DNA from: Levilactobacillus cerevisiae
GTDB taxonomy: Bacteria; Bacillota; Bacilli; Lactobacillales; Lactobacillaceae
DNA: 48,724 nucleotides
Assembly: GCF_003946245.1 (NCBI RefSeq)
Contig: NZ_RHNN01000025.1
Coordinates: 1-48,724, forward strand
Reading direction: 5' to 3'
Shown here: positions 32,510-42,414 of the stretch, piece after piece
How the letters are laid out: every line of letters starts with the position of its first letter
How positions within the stretch are numbered: position 1 is the stretch's first letter
Notes under the pieces: model-generated
Database searches by the model: none
Told to the model about the DNA's origin: nothing
Seen by the model: the letters and a program-made list of their open reading frames with translations, nothing else
Translations under genes and position numbers: made by a program

Positions 32510-33892
32510 TTATTCCTCCTTCCCCTCTGCGGTGCGTTCCTGGAGCTTAGCAATCCGCTCTTGGAGCTGTTTTTGTTGATCAGTTGTTAATTTTGCCTGG
32601 GTGGTCGTTGCCTGTGCTGCGGCCGGTTTCTTTGCCCAATCGGGTAAGGTTTCCTTGACCGTCGGCTGGCGGCTTCGCGACCGTCGTGGCTGTTTCTGGG
32701 CCTGTTGCCGCTCACGAACTGCCTGAATGGCCAACTCGGGCGACGTTACCTTCTTGACGCTCCAGTCGTTGGCAATCGTGTCCATTAACGCCTTATTTAG
32801 CGTGGGCCGTTCCTCATCTACCAACAGATGATAAATGAGCACGTTGACCACCGCATCCGGAAACAACTGGCGACTGACGAGATCACGCACGATCCGTTGT
32901 TCCCCGTCGGTGACGTAGCCGCCCCGTTTTTGCTTAATCCCCTGTAAGAAGAGGGCTGGCGCTGTAGCCCGGGCAACTTTAATCAGCGCCTGTTCCGCGG
33001 AACTCGCAGCTGGTCCGGTCGACGCTTGGGCCAGCTTAGCCACCGACGGACTGGCTTCACTCACCGTTGGTCGGACCCGTGATTGTTGGCCGAAGCTTTG
33101 CGCGATAAGTCGTTTGAACTGTTCAGCATCGAACTGATTGGTGGCTAAATCGGTTGCCTCACCCACGTAACGGGCCATCGTGACCTCATCCATACCGTAC
33201 GTTGCGTGCTCCGTCAAGAGCAATTGACGGTGGCTCCGTAATGCGCGGGTGTCAATGAAGGAGTGCTCCAAGATATCGCCTAGCAATTTGAAATCAAAAT
33301 CGTCCTGACTGGCCTCATGCAGGGCGGGTGCCCCGGCATCAGCGGGCAACCTGTCCCGCGTTGCCGTGATGGCAGCGGGTAACTGGTTGAGCTCCTGCCC
33401 GTCCACGTGAAAAACATCCAAAAAGTTTTTGGTAATATCCTGTTCATCCGCAGAATCCGCTGCCGGTTGCGTGTTGTGGGTGACTAGTGAGCGGTAAAAC
33501 TCTTCACCGACCACGCCCAGTAACTGCACACTCAGCAAATCATCTCTGAAGAAGTCCGCTGGTAATAACGGTGTTCGCAACTCATATACAAAGCTAGTCA
33601 GATCATCAGCCGTCTTTACCTTGGTCGTCAAGAGTCCCGCGGCCTCTAACCGCAAACGCGCCTCGTAAAAATGGGCCAAGTCCATCCCCAGCAAGCCTAG
33701 CAACGTGGCGTGACGCTTATACGTGTCCCGTTCGGGGAGCCAAAAAAGGGCCGAGTAAAGCCCTGCGGCACCCGGTCCAATGATTGGCTGATAAAGCTGG
33801 GTCAACGTCTGCCAACTCTGATCCGTCAAACGGTCCGCTAACCGCACCAAAAAGCCTGTTCGTGGGTTTAATTGGTGCCAGGAATCCTCCAT
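32510..33892 (-). CDS. dnaB: Replication initiation and membrane attachment protein DnaB
   Basis: Primosome protein that acts with DnaD and DnaI to load helicase at oriC and restart sites (not the helicase itself). 460 residues: an N-terminal winged-helix/DDBH1 region (PRTGFLVRLADRLTDQSWQTLTQLYQPIIGP), a central DDBH2-like domain (GGYVTDGEQRIVRDLVSRQLFPDAVVNVLIYHLL) and a basic Gln/Arg-rich C-tail. 3 bp from both nrdR and dnaI. Confidence 0.94.
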   Translation of the reverse strand: MEDSWHQLNPRTGFLVRLADRLTDQSWQTLTQLYQPIIGPGAAGLYSALFWLPERDTYKRHATLLGLLGMDLAHFYEARLRLEAAGLLTTKVKTADDLTSFVYELRTPLLPADFFRDDLLSVQLLGVVGEEFYRSLVTHNTQPAADSADEQDITKNFLDVFHVDGQELNQLPAAITATRDRLPADAGAPALHEASQDDFDFKLLGDILEHSFIDTRALRSHRQLLLTEHATYGMDEVTMARYVGEATDLATNQFDAEQFKRLIAQSFGQQSRVRPTVSEASPSVAKLAQASTGPAASSAEQALIKVARATAPALFLQGIKQKRGGYVTDGEQRIVRDLVSRQLFPDAVVNVLIYHLLVDEERPTLNKALMDTIANDWSVKKVTSPELAIQAVRERQQAQKQPRRSRSRQPTVKETLPDWAKKPAAAQATTTQAKLTTDQQKQLQERIAKLQERTAEGKEE

Positions 33893-33895
33893 GCT

Positions 33896-34420
33896 TTACT
33901 TCGCCTCACTTTGTCCCTTTTCATCAGAATTCGACAACTTGTCAGAATCCTTCTTCGCTTTTTCTTTATCCTTGTCGAACATGTCTTTCAGCTCATTGAA
34001 GAAGACGCCGGTATCCTTGAACTGCCGGTAAACACTGGCAAATCGAATATAAGCAATCTCATCAACGTCGACCAGTCGGTCCATCACGTACTCCCCGATT
34101 AACTGACTGGAAATTTCATTGACGCCCAAGGCGCGAATCTTATTTTCAACTTCATCGACGATGGTTGTCATGACATCCATCCCCACCGGCCGTTTCTCAG
34201 CCGAGCGGATGATGCCCCGCAAAATCTTTTCCCGGTTGAACTCTTCCCGGGTTCCGTTTTTCTTAATTACCAACAACGGCGTCACTTCAACGCGCTCAAA
34301 CGTCGTGAACCGAAAACCGCAGTTCTCGCACTCACGACGCCGGCGAATCACGCGGCCGTCGTCGGTGGGCCGACTGTCGACGACCCGCGATCCATTATGA
34401 TGACAGTGTGGACACTGCAT
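33896..34420 (-). CDS. nrdR: Transcriptional repressor NrdR
   Basis: Represses ribonucleotide reductase genes when dATP is bound. N-terminal zinc ribbon CPHC...CENC, ATP-cone domain ([22 protein letters not shown]...), and an unusually long Lys/Asp/Ser-rich C-tail of about 25 residues after the conserved VYRQFKD..VFF. 174 residues against about 150-155 usually. ATG overlaps the coaE stop by one base (TAATG). Confidence 0.96.
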   Translation of the reverse strand: MQCPHCHHNGSRVVDSRPTDDGRVIRRRRECENCGFRFTTFERVEVTPLLVIKKNGTREEFNREKILRGIIRSAEKRPVGMDVMTTIVDEVENKIRALGVNEISSQLIGEYVMDRLVDVDEIAYIRFASVYRQFKDTGVFFNELKDMFDKDKEKAKKDSDKLSNSDEKGQSEAK

Positions 34421-35049
34421 TATTGGTCACCTCGTTTTAAATGGTTACTGTTGCCAAATTTATTGGCGTCAAGCCATTTTACCACTTGTTGCCGCGTTTG
34501 GGCAATCGTTCCCCCGTTGTCAATGACCACAGTTGCCTGGGCCACCTTCTGAGAAATTGGCCACTGCCGGTCCATTCTGGCCTGCGCATCGGCTGCTGAA
34601 AGCCCGTCACGCATCATTAGCCGTTTCTTTTGCGTCTTTACATCGGTCGCGACCACCATCACGTGATCCACCAGGTGAATCAGGTACCCGACTTCAAAAA
34701 AGGTGGGCGCGTCAATCATGATTAACGGCACTTTTCGATGGCGATAGGCGGCCAGCTGATGCCGAATCTCGGTCTGAATCAAGGGCGTCGTGATGCTCTC
34801 CAGGCGCTCAAGCTCCTCGGGATGGGTAAACACCAGCTGACCCAACTTCTTACGGGCCAATCCAGCCGACGTCACGAAGTCTCTGCCAAAAGTCGCTGCA
34901 ATCTGTTTTAAACCGGTCGATCCGGGTTTCACAACCTGGCGGGCAATCACGTCAGCGTCAATCACGGGAACGTCTGCGGCTCGCAACCACGCGCTAACGG
35001 TTGATTTGCCCGTCGCAATCCCGCCAGTTAATCCCCAAACCTCAGTCAT
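34420..35049 (-). CDS. coaE: Dephospho-CoA kinase
   Basis: Last step of CoA synthesis. P-loop [22 protein letters not shown] substrate motif, lid [24 protein letters not shown] and [19 protein letters not shown]. 209 residues. Overlaps mutM by 8 bp, within the polA-mutM-coaE-nrdR-dnaB-dnaI cluster common in lactobacilli. Confidence 0.96.
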   Translation of the reverse strand: MTEVWGLTGGIATGKSTVSAWLRAADVPVIDADVIARQVVKPGSTGLKQIAATFGRDFVTSAGLARKKLGQLVFTHPEELERLESITTPLIQTEIRHQLAAYRHRKVPLIMIDAPTFFEVGYLIHLVDHVMVVATDVKTQKKRLMMRDGLSAADAQARMDRQWPISQKVAQATVVIDNGGTIAQTRQQVVKWLDANKFGNSNHLKRGDQ

Positions 35050-35902
35050 CCGTCAAAGCCTCCAGTGCTTCTAGCGGAACCGGTTGGCAACGGGGACAAT
35101 AGTGCGTACCACGTTGGGCTACCTTGATTTTAACGATTTCCGTTCCGCAGCGCTCGCAAGGTTCGCCCTCCTTGCCATAGACGTGCAAGTGGTTTTGAAA
35201 TTGTCCCGCCTCGCCAAAGGCCGTTGAGAAGGAGTGCACCGTGGTGCCGTGACCCTTGATGGCCATCGCCATTTCCGCGATAATATTTTCCCGCAAGGTG
35301 GCCAGTTGTGCATCGCTCAATTCGTCTGCGGGTGTTAAAGGGTTGATCTTTGACAACCACAAGACCTCGTCGACGTAGATGTTCCCGAGTCCTGCAATGC
35401 GGGACTGATCCAGCAAAAAGGGTTTGACCTCTTTGTGAGACTTCCTGAAGACCTGTTGCATATAGTCCAGGGTTAAACTCTCTTCAGTGGGTTCTGGTCC
35501 CATCTTCCCTAGTGACGGCAAGGCTTCCGCTTCGGTTCCCGTCGGCACCAACCGCATGCGGCCAAACTTACGGGTATCGTTGTACCGCAGTTCGCGGCCA
35601 TCAGTCAAATGAAAGATGACGTGCGTGTGCTTCGTCACGGGACTACCTTCGGGTTGGACGTCGTATTTACCTTCCATTCGCAGGTGGGACACCATGGTCA
35701 GCTCTCCACTGAACCGAAATAGCAGATACTTGCCGCGTCGATCAATCTTTTCGATTTTTCTGCCGATGAGTTCCGCCGTAAAGACCTCAGCATCCGGTGT
35801 CACCATCTTGCGGTAGAACACATCCACGTGATCAATGGTGGCGCCCTTGACCAGACGCGTTAGGCCGCGCCGTACCGTTTCAACTTCTGGTAATTCTGGC
35901 AT
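35042..35902 (-). CDS. mutM: Formamidopyrimidine-DNA glycosylase (MutM/Fpg)
   Basis: Excises 8-oxoguanine. N-terminal PELPEVETVRRGL with catalytic Pro2 and Glu3, helix-two-turn-helix DQSRIAGLGNIYVDEVLW and the C-terminal zinc finger C-x2-C-x16-C-x2-C (CERCGTEI...CPRCQ) with the binding arginine. The length of 286 is slightly long. 21 bp after polA, so repair glycosylase and polymerase I are coexpressed. Confidence 0.97.
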   Translation of the reverse strand: MPELPEVETVRRGLTRLVKGATIDHVDVFYRKMVTPDAEVFTAELIGRKIEKIDRRGKYLLFRFSGELTMVSHLRMEGKYDVQPEGSPVTKHTHVIFHLTDGRELRYNDTRKFGRMRLVPTGTEAEALPSLGKMGPEPTEESLTLDYMQQVFRKSHKEVKPFLLDQSRIAGLGNIYVDEVLWLSKINPLTPADELSDAQLATLRENIIAEMAMAIKGHGTTVHSFSTAFGEAGQFQNHLHVYGKEGEPCERCGTEIVKIKVAQRGTHYCPRCQPVPLEALEALTDD

Positions 35903-35923
35903 AACCGTCTTCTCCTTTTGCCG

Positions 35924-38584
35924 CTACTTGGCGTCGTACCAAGTTGGTCCGTAATGGCTTTCAACCTTCAATGGAATTTCCAAATCAACGGCAGAGTCCA
36001 TCACGCTTGGCACTAACTTCGCCAGCGTCTCGATTTCTTCGGCCGGTGCTTCAAAGATCAATTCATCATGCACTTGTAAGAGCATCGTTGCGTGCAGGTC
36101 CTTGACCGCGTCTTCCATTCGAATCATGGCAATCTTAATAATATCCGCAGCACTCCCCTGAATCGGCGTGTTCATCGCCGTTCGTTCAGCGAATGAGCGC
36201 TGGTTGAAGTTACGAGAGTTAATGTCTGGTAAATACCGGCGCCGGTGGGCAATCGTTTCAACGTACCCCTGTTCCCGCGCCTGCTGGACCATGCGATCCA
36301 TATAGGCCTTGACGCCGGGATACTCTTCAAAGTAAGTATCAATAAAGTTCTTCGCTTGCTTCCGGGTAATCCCAATGTTTTGCGACAACCCAAAATCGCT
36401 GATTCCGTAAACAATCCCAAAGTTAACTGCCTTAGCCTGACGTCGGATGTTCGGCGTGACCTCTTCATCTGGCCCCATCCGAAAGATACGACGCGCGGTT
36501 GCCGCATGAATATCTTCACCCTCACGGAAGGCTTCCTGCATGTTGGCATCGTGACTCATGTGGGCGAGCACCCGCAATTCAATTTGTGAGTAGTCGGATG
36601 AGAAAATCTGCCAACCCGGGTGGCGGGGAACAAAAGCCTTACGAATGGCCCGGCCTTCTTCGTTACGCACCGGAATATTTTGCAGATTCGGATCAACAGA
36701 AGATAGCCGTCCGGTCTGCGTCAACGTTTGCAGGTAGCGGGTGTGCACCTTGTGATCGTCTGGATGAATGACCTTGAGCAGCCCTTCAACGTAGGTCGAT
36801 TGGATTTTCGCAATCTTCCGGTACCGTAAAATATTTTCCGCAATTGGCGCTTCAGCAGCCAGCTGTTCCAGCACGCCAACCGCCGTCGAATAGCCCGTCT
36901 TCGTTTTCTTAATGACGGGTAAGCCCATCTTTTCAAAGAGAATGTGTCCGAGTTGCTTCGGTGAGCCGATGTTAAATTCTTCACCGGCTTCGTTGTAGAT
37001 GGTCTGTTCAATTTCAGCTAATTGTTCCGTGAACTTACTGCCCATGGCTTCCAGTTCACTGGCCTCAACCGTGATACCGGCAATTTCCATCCGCGCCAAA
37101 ACAAAGGCCATTGGCAACTCAATTTCACGATAGAGCTGCGTTTGTTCATTGTCTTCTAAGCCCTTAAACAGCTCTGGCCGCAAGTTTTCAATTGCCCGGG
37201 CCTTGCGCGCAAGGTGGGAGAAGAAGTCAACGTCGTCGGCGGGGATGGCCTCCTTAGCCCCCTTGCCATAGACATCTTCGTCAGTAGCCACCTGGTGATA
37301 GCCGTGTTCCATCGCCACGCGTCCCAGGTCATTACTGTTGTCGTACGTGTTCAACAAGTATGAGGCAATCAACAAGTCACAGTCGACCCCCGCTAGCGTG
37401 ATGTTTAAGCGATTCAAGGCCACGTAGGTCCGCTTAGCGTCGAACACCTGCTTAGCCACGTCAGCGGACTCCAGCAGGCCCTTCAAGGGCGCCTGCTGCA
37501 AGAGGCTGACATCGCGGCTCACGTACCAGTGATCTTCGTGGCCAATCACAAAGCCAGCCATTTCGGCCAAGTGATAGTTGTCCCCTAGCATTTCAAGGTA
37601 GAATTCACAACCAGCCGTAAAGGTTGGCAGGCTCGCCAGGTTATCCGCCTTCAACACCGTAAACTCAACATCCTTCAGACCAGGTGTTGCCGTTGGGGTT
37701 TCGCCATCAATCTGCATTTTGCTTAGAAATTGGTTGAAATTCATGCGTTGGTAAAATTCGACCAGTTTTTCTTGGTCATCGCCCTCATAGATTAAGTCGG
37801 CAACCTGCTTGGTCACCGGTGCATCCCGTAAAATTGTCGCCAATTTTTTAGACAGTAAGGCTTCTTCATGGTCGGCGACTAAGTGTTCCTTGAGTTTCTT
37901 AGCCGTAATCTCATCAATGTGGTCGTACAAATTTTCAATGCTACCGTACTTGCCAATCAGATCGACCGCCCGCTTGGGACCAACGCCGGTAACGCCCGGA
38001 TAATTGTCAGAGTTATCGCCCTGTAGGCCTTTGATATCAATGATCTGTTCGGGCGTAACCCCCATCTTTTCCTTCACGTAGGCTGGCGTGTAGTGCTCGA
38101 TGTCACTAACACCCTTTTTAGAAATGGAAACCGTGGTGTGGTCGTCAGCGAGTTGGGTCAAGTCCCGGTCACCGGTAACAATGGTGGTCGTGAAACCGCT
38201 ATCCTCGGCCTGCTTGGCCAACGTCCCAATGATATCGTCGGCTTCGTAGTCGGGCAGTTCGTAACTTTGAATCCCCCGAGCACTTAACAGCTCTTTCACA
38301 TAAGGGAATTGTTCGGAAAGTTCAGGAGCGGTCTTGGCCCGACCGCCCTTGTAATCGTCATACATTTTCGTCCGAAACGTGGTTTTGCCGGCATCAAACG
38401 CCACTAACGCGTGGGTTGGTTTGACGGTGTCCAGCATGGTTTCCAACATCGTATTGAACCCGTAAATGGCGTTGGTATGTAGCCCTTCGCTGTTGGTAAA
38501 CTTGCCTAAAGCCGTGTACAGCGCGAAGAAAGCCTTAAACGTGACACTGTTACCATCAATTAATAATAAACGTTTTTCCGCCAT
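35924..38584 (-). CDS. polA: DNA polymerase I
   Basis: Okazaki fragment maturation and repair synthesis. 5'-3' exonuclease domain (1-290; LLIDGNSVTFKAFFAL, DYEADDIIGTLAKQA, GLQGDNSDNYPGVTGVGPKRA), a degenerate 3'-5' exonuclease domain (about 300-480; the first motif reads CEFYLEM where D-x-E is needed, so proofreading is predicted absent, as in other Gram-positive PolA) and polymerase domain (motif A SSDYSQIELRVLAH, motif B RRQAKAVNFGIVYG, motif C LLQVHDELIFE). 886 residues. AAAGGAG before the ATG; first gene of the cluster. Confidence 0.98.
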   Translation of the reverse strand: MAEKRLLLIDGNSVTFKAFFALYTALGKFTNSEGLHTNAIYGFNTMLETMLDTVKPTHALVAFDAGKTTFRTKMYDDYKGGRAKTAPELSEQFPYVKELLSARGIQSYELPDYEADDIIGTLAKQAEDSGFTTTIVTGDRDLTQLADDHTTVSISKKGVSDIEHYTPAYVKEKMGVTPEQIIDIKGLQGDNSDNYPGVTGVGPKRAVDLIGKYGSIENLYDHIDEITAKKLKEHLVADHEEALLSKKLATILRDAPVTKQVADLIYEGDDQEKLVEFYQRMNFNQFLSKMQIDGETPTATPGLKDVEFTVLKADNLASLPTFTAGCEFYLEMLGDNYHLAEMAGFVIGHEDHWYVSRDVSLLQQAPLKGLLESADVAKQVFDAKRTYVALNRLNITLAGVDCDLLIASYLLNTYDNSNDLGRVAMEHGYHQVATDEDVYGKGAKEAIPADDVDFFSHLARKARAIENLRPELFKGLEDNEQTQLYREIELPMAFVLARMEIAGITVEASELEAMGSKFTEQLAEIEQTIYNEAGEEFNIGSPKQLGHILFEKMGLPVIKKTKTGYSTAVGVLEQLAAEAPIAENILRYRKIAKIQSTYVEGLLKVIHPDDHKVHTRYLQTLTQTGRLSSVDPNLQNIPVRNEEGRAIRKAFVPRHPGWQIFSSDYSQIELRVLAHMSHDANMQEAFREGEDIHAATARRIFRMGPDEEVTPNIRRQAKAVNFGIVYGISDFGLSQNIGITRKQAKNFIDTYFEEYPGVKAYMDRMVQQAREQGYVETIAHRRRYLPDINSRNFNQRSFAERTAMNTPIQGSAADIIKIAMIRMEDAVKDLHATMLLQVHDELIFEAPAEEIETLAKLVPSVMDSAVDLEIPLKVESHYGPTWYDAK

Positions 38585-38711
38585 GTTACGCTCCTTTCGA
38601 GCAACGGTCAGCCGCGCTCGAGTATTCTGAGTCTATTTTACCAAACATTGGGGGAAACCCGAAACGAAAACTAGTAAAAGATGGCGGGATCGCTGAAACG
38701 TTTGAGAAAAG

Positions 38712-38742
38712 AAAAAAGCACCAACCCAAGGGCCAGTGCTTC
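38712..38742 (-). terminator. Terminator after the BI-1 family gene
   Basis: Minus strand stem AAGCAC / GTGCTT extended by GGCCC/GGGTT pairing, followed by T6. Bases 38585-38711 hold no further feature. Confidence 0.8.
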
Positions 38743-38755
38743 ATCGCGATATCGC

Positions 38756-39460
38756 TTAGCGGTTGTTGCCACCAAAGATACCGAAAATTTGTAAGAGTTG
38801 TAAGAATAAGTTAACGAAGTCCAAGTACAGTTGCAAGGCCCCGTTGACGGCCAAACCAGTCGTGGAAACCTGGTCACCGTATTGGAGGTACATCTTCTGC
38901 ATCCGTTGGGTATCCCATGCGGTTAAAATCGCAAAGATGATAACGGCAACGAACGAGAAGATTAAGCTAACCAACGTCAGCCGCAGGAACATGTTCACCA
39001 CCATGGCGACGATCAACCCGATCAACGCCCCAGTTGCCTGAGTCCCAATCTTGGTTAAGTCCCGCTTGGTAAACGTCCCAATAGCTGCCATCGTCACGAA
39101 GATAGCAGCGCTGGAAACGAAGGCAGCGGCCATCGTATTGACCGAGTAAACCATGGCATACATGGAGATGACCCCACCGGTTACCACGGCATACACAAAC
39201 AATCCAATTAACGCGACGGTTGGTCGTTTCATCGACTGACCACTAATGACGAAAGGTAAAATAAACCAAACGATCAATGGTACCCAAAGCCCAGCACCAT
39301 GCAAGCCTTGTGCCTGCGTGGCCATTGGAATCATCAAGTACGCTGTTACAGCTGAGACCAACACGGCCGCAGCCATCCAGCCAAACATTTTAGTCATGAA
39401 GCTATTGAGGCCGACCTCTGTGTTCACTGTCGTCCGGGGTTGCTGATCATAGTTGTTCAT
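38756..39460 (-). CDS. Bax inhibitor-1/YccA family membrane protein
   Basis: 234 residues with about seven transmembrane helices, beginning TEVGLNSFMTKMFGWMAAAVLVSAVTAYLM and ending YLDFVNLFLQLLQIFGIFGGNNR. The ILTAWDTQRMQKMY segment with its Asp is the BI-1 hallmark. Bacterial relatives (YetJ) form pH-sensitive calcium leaks; function here unproven. Monocistronic. No clear promoter in 39461-39611. Confidence 0.92.
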   Translation of the reverse strand: MNNYDQQPRTTVNTEVGLNSFMTKMFGWMAAAVLVSAVTAYLMIPMATQAQGLHGAGLWVPLIVWFILPFVISGQSMKRPTVALIGLFVYAVVTGGVISMYAMVYSVNTMAAAFVSSAAIFVTMAAIGTFTKRDLTKIGTQATGALIGLIVAMVVNMFLRLTLVSLIFSFVAVIIFAILTAWDTQRMQKMYLQYGDQVSTTGLAVNGALQLYLDFVNLFLQLLQIFGIFGGNNR

Positions 39461-39611
39461 TGAAACGCTCCTTCTTTTTCAAATCAATTCCCGGCTTAGT
39501 CACCACAATTGGCAACCTGGTTCCGGGGTTATTAGAATACATTTTACCAAATCTAATAGTAAACACAAGTAATGTGTTCAGAACTTCAAAAAGAAATCAC
39601 GTGACCTACAG

Positions 39612-40349
39612 TTAACGTGTCGACGATTGACCGGCACCACCCTCATTGTCGGCTTCGCCACTAGCCCACACCTTGTTGGCGTAGACGGCATTGAAGAGTA
39701 AGGCAATTTGCAGCGCAACCTGTGATAAGTTGGCTCCCAAGGTCCCAACATTGGTCGCACCCGTCAGCATCTGGAAGGTTAGAATCCCCCAATAGGCGAC
39801 GTTGACGATGTTGACCACGATCCAGAGTGACCAGTTTTCCTTGAATTTTAATATGTAAAGCAACTGTGCAATCAGGCTCACCACGAAGTTTACCGAATCA
39901 AAATACGGTAACTGCCCGTGTAACAGCGACAAGACTAGCCAACCGACAGCCCAAGCCACGAACGCCGCGGCGAAAATTCCATTACGCGTACTCTTCTTGA
40001 ATGAACGCGTCGCTTCGTCGTGCCCCCACATGTACCAGCCGATGGGTTGCGAGATGACGTAGATGATATCCATGGCAAATGACCCATAAGCGTGGCTGAT
40101 CCAGGCAACGTACGTCATCGCCACACACTGAATGAAGCCAAAGATAAACGAAATCTTACGACCCTTCATCCCGTAGACCAAACACAAGACACCGCCAACC
40201 CCAGAAACCATTCCGATAAGGCTGTCTGGCACGATAACGTAGACGACCACCTGTAATAATAGCAAAATTGACACGTAAATCATTTCAAACTTTTTCCAAT
40301 TGGTGAATAACTGGTTGTACCACCAATTATGTTGCGTTCCTGTCTGCAC
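39612..40349 (-). CDS. pnuC: PnuC family nicotinamide riboside transporter
   Basis: Facilitated uptake of nicotinamide riboside for NAD synthesis. 245 residues with seven or eight helices and the substrate-binding motif PIGWYMWGHDE with paired tryptophans; ENWSLWIVVNIVNVAYWG is the repeat partner. The GTG at 40349 is chosen (GGGGAG 9 bp upstream). The longer frame adds residues without homology. No NadQ or riboswitch signal is seen. Lactobacilli commonly depend on vitamin B3 uptake, fitting the separate nadD. Confidence 0.92.
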   Translation of the reverse strand: MQTGTQHNWWYNQLFTNWKKFEMIYVSILLLLQVVVYVIVPDSLIGMVSGVGGVLCLVYGMKGRKISFIFGFIQCVAMTYVAWISHAYGSFAMDIIYVISQPIGWYMWGHDEATRSFKKSTRNGIFAAAFVAWAVGWLVLSLLHGQLPYFDSVNFVVSLIAQLLYILKFKENWSLWIVVNIVNVAYWGILTFQMLTGATNVGTLGANLSQVALQIALLFNAVYANKVWASGEADNEGGAGQSSTR

Positions 40350-40619
40350 GTCAGTTCTCTCCCCATAAAGACAAATTGGACTCCCCAGAGCCCTTAATTT
40401 ACTAGAATACAGGTTCTTAGCCAAAGTGCAACTCATATCTAACTAATGCGTTAAGGTGGTTCATCAGTTGTCCCATCTGGATTTTCAGAACTTGATTCAT
40501 TTCATTAGCCAGCCATTTATAGGGATATTAGAATGCATTGCCTTCCACGCTACAGAGCAGGCCTGGGTCACTCGTCAGCAATATTTGCTGAATTGGGCTC
40601 ACTCACGCCAACAAAAATA

Positions 40620-40875
40620 GCGACCAATCATTCTGGACAACGTTGCTATCCCAGCGATGGTCGCGGCATTGTCATGTTGAAGAACAATCATAACCGGAGG
40701 CGGCCAGAGATGCAGGCAGCTGTGTCGACGACGTTAGCTGAGCGCTTTTCTCAGGTTACGTCGTGGGACGTGTTTGGAGCCTGTCGCTTTTGGACAGGTT
40801 TCAAACACATCCCACAGGCCGCAGGCGGTCCCCATAGCAGCCGGAATATCTGGCAGCCGCAAGTGGCAAAATTTA
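40620..40875 (+). repeat. Structured intergenic repeat, copy D (core 40692-40875)
   Basis: An upstream hairpin GCGACCA...TGGTCGC (40620-40664) is followed by the core. P1 is ACGACGTTAGCTGAG / CTCAGGTTACGTCGT (40728-40764, two mismatches). P2 is GTGTTTGGAGCCTGTC / GACAGGTTTCAAACAC (40770-40808), 16 pairs with no mismatch. P3 is shortened, and the end reads ATATCTGGCAGCCGCAAGTGGCAAA. Oriented opposite to murC and pnuC. Bases 40437-40619 show only a small CAGCAA/TTGCTG hairpin. Confidence 0.8.
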
Positions 40876-40900
40876 ATCTTGGTGCGCTAGTTACGCCAAG

Positions 40901-40940
40901 AAAAAAGCACCCGTCAGCGTTAAATCGCCAACCGGTGCCC
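40901..40940 (-). terminator. murC terminator
   Basis: Minus strand two-part stem GGGCACCGGTTGGCG / CGCTGACGGGTGCTT followed by TTTT, 7 bp after the stop. Confidence 0.85.
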
Positions 40941-40946
40941 ATTAAT

Positions 40947-42278
40947 TTAGTTATTTTTCAGAGATAAATGACTCAATAATTCTTCGTAGGACCGTTCGTA
41001 CTTCTGAACATCCCCGGCACCCATGAAGACCACAACGGCGTCATGGAAGTCTAATAATGGTGACATATTGTCGACCGTTAAGATTTCGCCGCCCTTAACA
41101 ATTTTGGCAGCTAAGTCCTTACTCGATACGGCACCAGCGGTTTCCCGAGCGGAACTGAAGATGTTGGTCAAGAAGACCTTGTCCGCTAGGTTCAAGCTCT
41201 TGGCGAAATCGTCCATCAAGGCAATCGTCCGACTGAACGTATGGGGCTGGAAAACAGCAATAATTTCCTTGTCAGGATACTTTTGCCGAGCAGCATCCAA
41301 CGTTGCTTTGATTTCTGATGGATGGTGCGCGTAGTCATCGATGATTGTCATGTCAGCTAACTTACGTTCAGTGAACCGACGTTTTACACCCTTGAAATCA
41401 GCCAATTCATGCTTAATTTCATCCATGTTGACCTTTTCAAAGTAGGAAACGGCAATCACGGCGAGGCTGTTCAAGACGTTATGTTCGCCATACAAATGAA
41501 TTTCAAAGTTGCCCAAGAATTCATCCTTGTGGTAAACGTCAAAGTTAGAACCCGTCGTAGAGCGCTTGATGTTCCTTGCTTGGAAGTCATCGCGTTCGCT
41601 AGTCCCGTAGTAGTAAACCGGCACGTCCGTCTTTAACTTCCGTAACTCAGGATCGTCACCCCAAGCAAAGATACCCTTTTTCACTTGGTTAGCCCAAGTT
41701 TCAAAGGCACTGTAAACGTCTTCGATTCCCGTGTAATAATCAGGGTGGTCGAAGTCAATGTTCGTCATGATGGCGTAGTCTGGCTTGGTTGCCAGGAAGT
41801 GACGGCGGTATTCGTCAGCTTCATAGACGAAGAAACGCGCGTTAGGCGTCCCTTTCCCAGTCCCATCACCGATTAAGTATGAGGTTGGTGCCACGCCACT
41901 CAGAACGTGTGACAGCAGGCCCGTCGTGCTGGTCTTACCATGGGCACCGGCAACACCAATGCTGGTATAGCCTTCGATTAAGTGACCTAAGAATTCGTGG
42001 TACCGGAAGACAGGCAAGCCCATTTCCCGCGCCTTTTTGATTTCAGGATGTTCATCCGTGAAAGAATTCCCCGCAATAATGGTTAATCCTTCATGAATGT
42101 TGGCTTCGTCGAATGCCATGACGTCGATACCAGCCTGTTCCAGCCCCCGTTGTGTGAACGTGTACTGGGTAATATCTGAACCTTGAACCTTAAAGCCCTT
42201 ATCGTGCAAAATCAGAGCGAGGGCACTCATCCCTGATCCTTTAATCCCAACAAAGTGGTAAACCGTTGCGTTATCCAT
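40947..42278 (-). CDS. murC: UDP-N-acetylmuramate-L-alanine ligase
   Basis: Adds L-Ala to UDP-MurNAc, the first peptide step of peptidoglycan precursor synthesis. 443 residues: [19 protein letters not shown] (UDP-binding), ATP loop [34 protein letters not shown] metal motif and [15 protein letters not shown]. The ATG at 42278 (GAGGA upstream) gives the family start; the frame is open to 42320. Follows sftA, a conserved pair in Bacilli. Confidence 0.97.
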   Translation of the reverse strand: MDNATVYHFVGIKGSGMSALALILHDKGFKVQGSDITQYTFTQRGLEQAGIDVMAFDEANIHEGLTIIAGNSFTDEHPEIKKAREMGLPVFRYHEFLGHLIEGYTSIGVAGAHGKTSTTGLLSHVLSGVAPTSYLIGDGTGKGTPNARFFVYEADEYRRHFLATKPDYAIMTNIDFDHPDYYTGIEDVYSAFETWANQVKKGIFAWGDDPELRKLKTDVPVYYYGTSERDDFQARNIKRSTTGSNFDVYHKDEFLGNFEIHLYGEHNVLNSLAVIAVSYFEKVNMDEIKHELADFKGVKRRFTERKLADMTIIDDYAHHPSEIKATLDAARQKYPDKEIIAVFQPHTFSRTIALMDDFAKSLNLADKVFLTNIFSSARETAGAVSSKDLAAKIVKGGEILTVDNMSPLLDFHDAVVVFMGAGDVQKYERSYEELLSHLSLKNN

Positions 42279-42414
42279 TAAATGATCCTCTTTTCTACTC
42301 TTTCGGTAAGACCACGACACCCCTTATCGGCCGAGTGACTCTTCCTTCATTTTAGCATATCCCCCCACCCTATTAAAAGAAGTGGCCGGAGAAAGATGGT
42401 GAGGCCTGTTCAAG

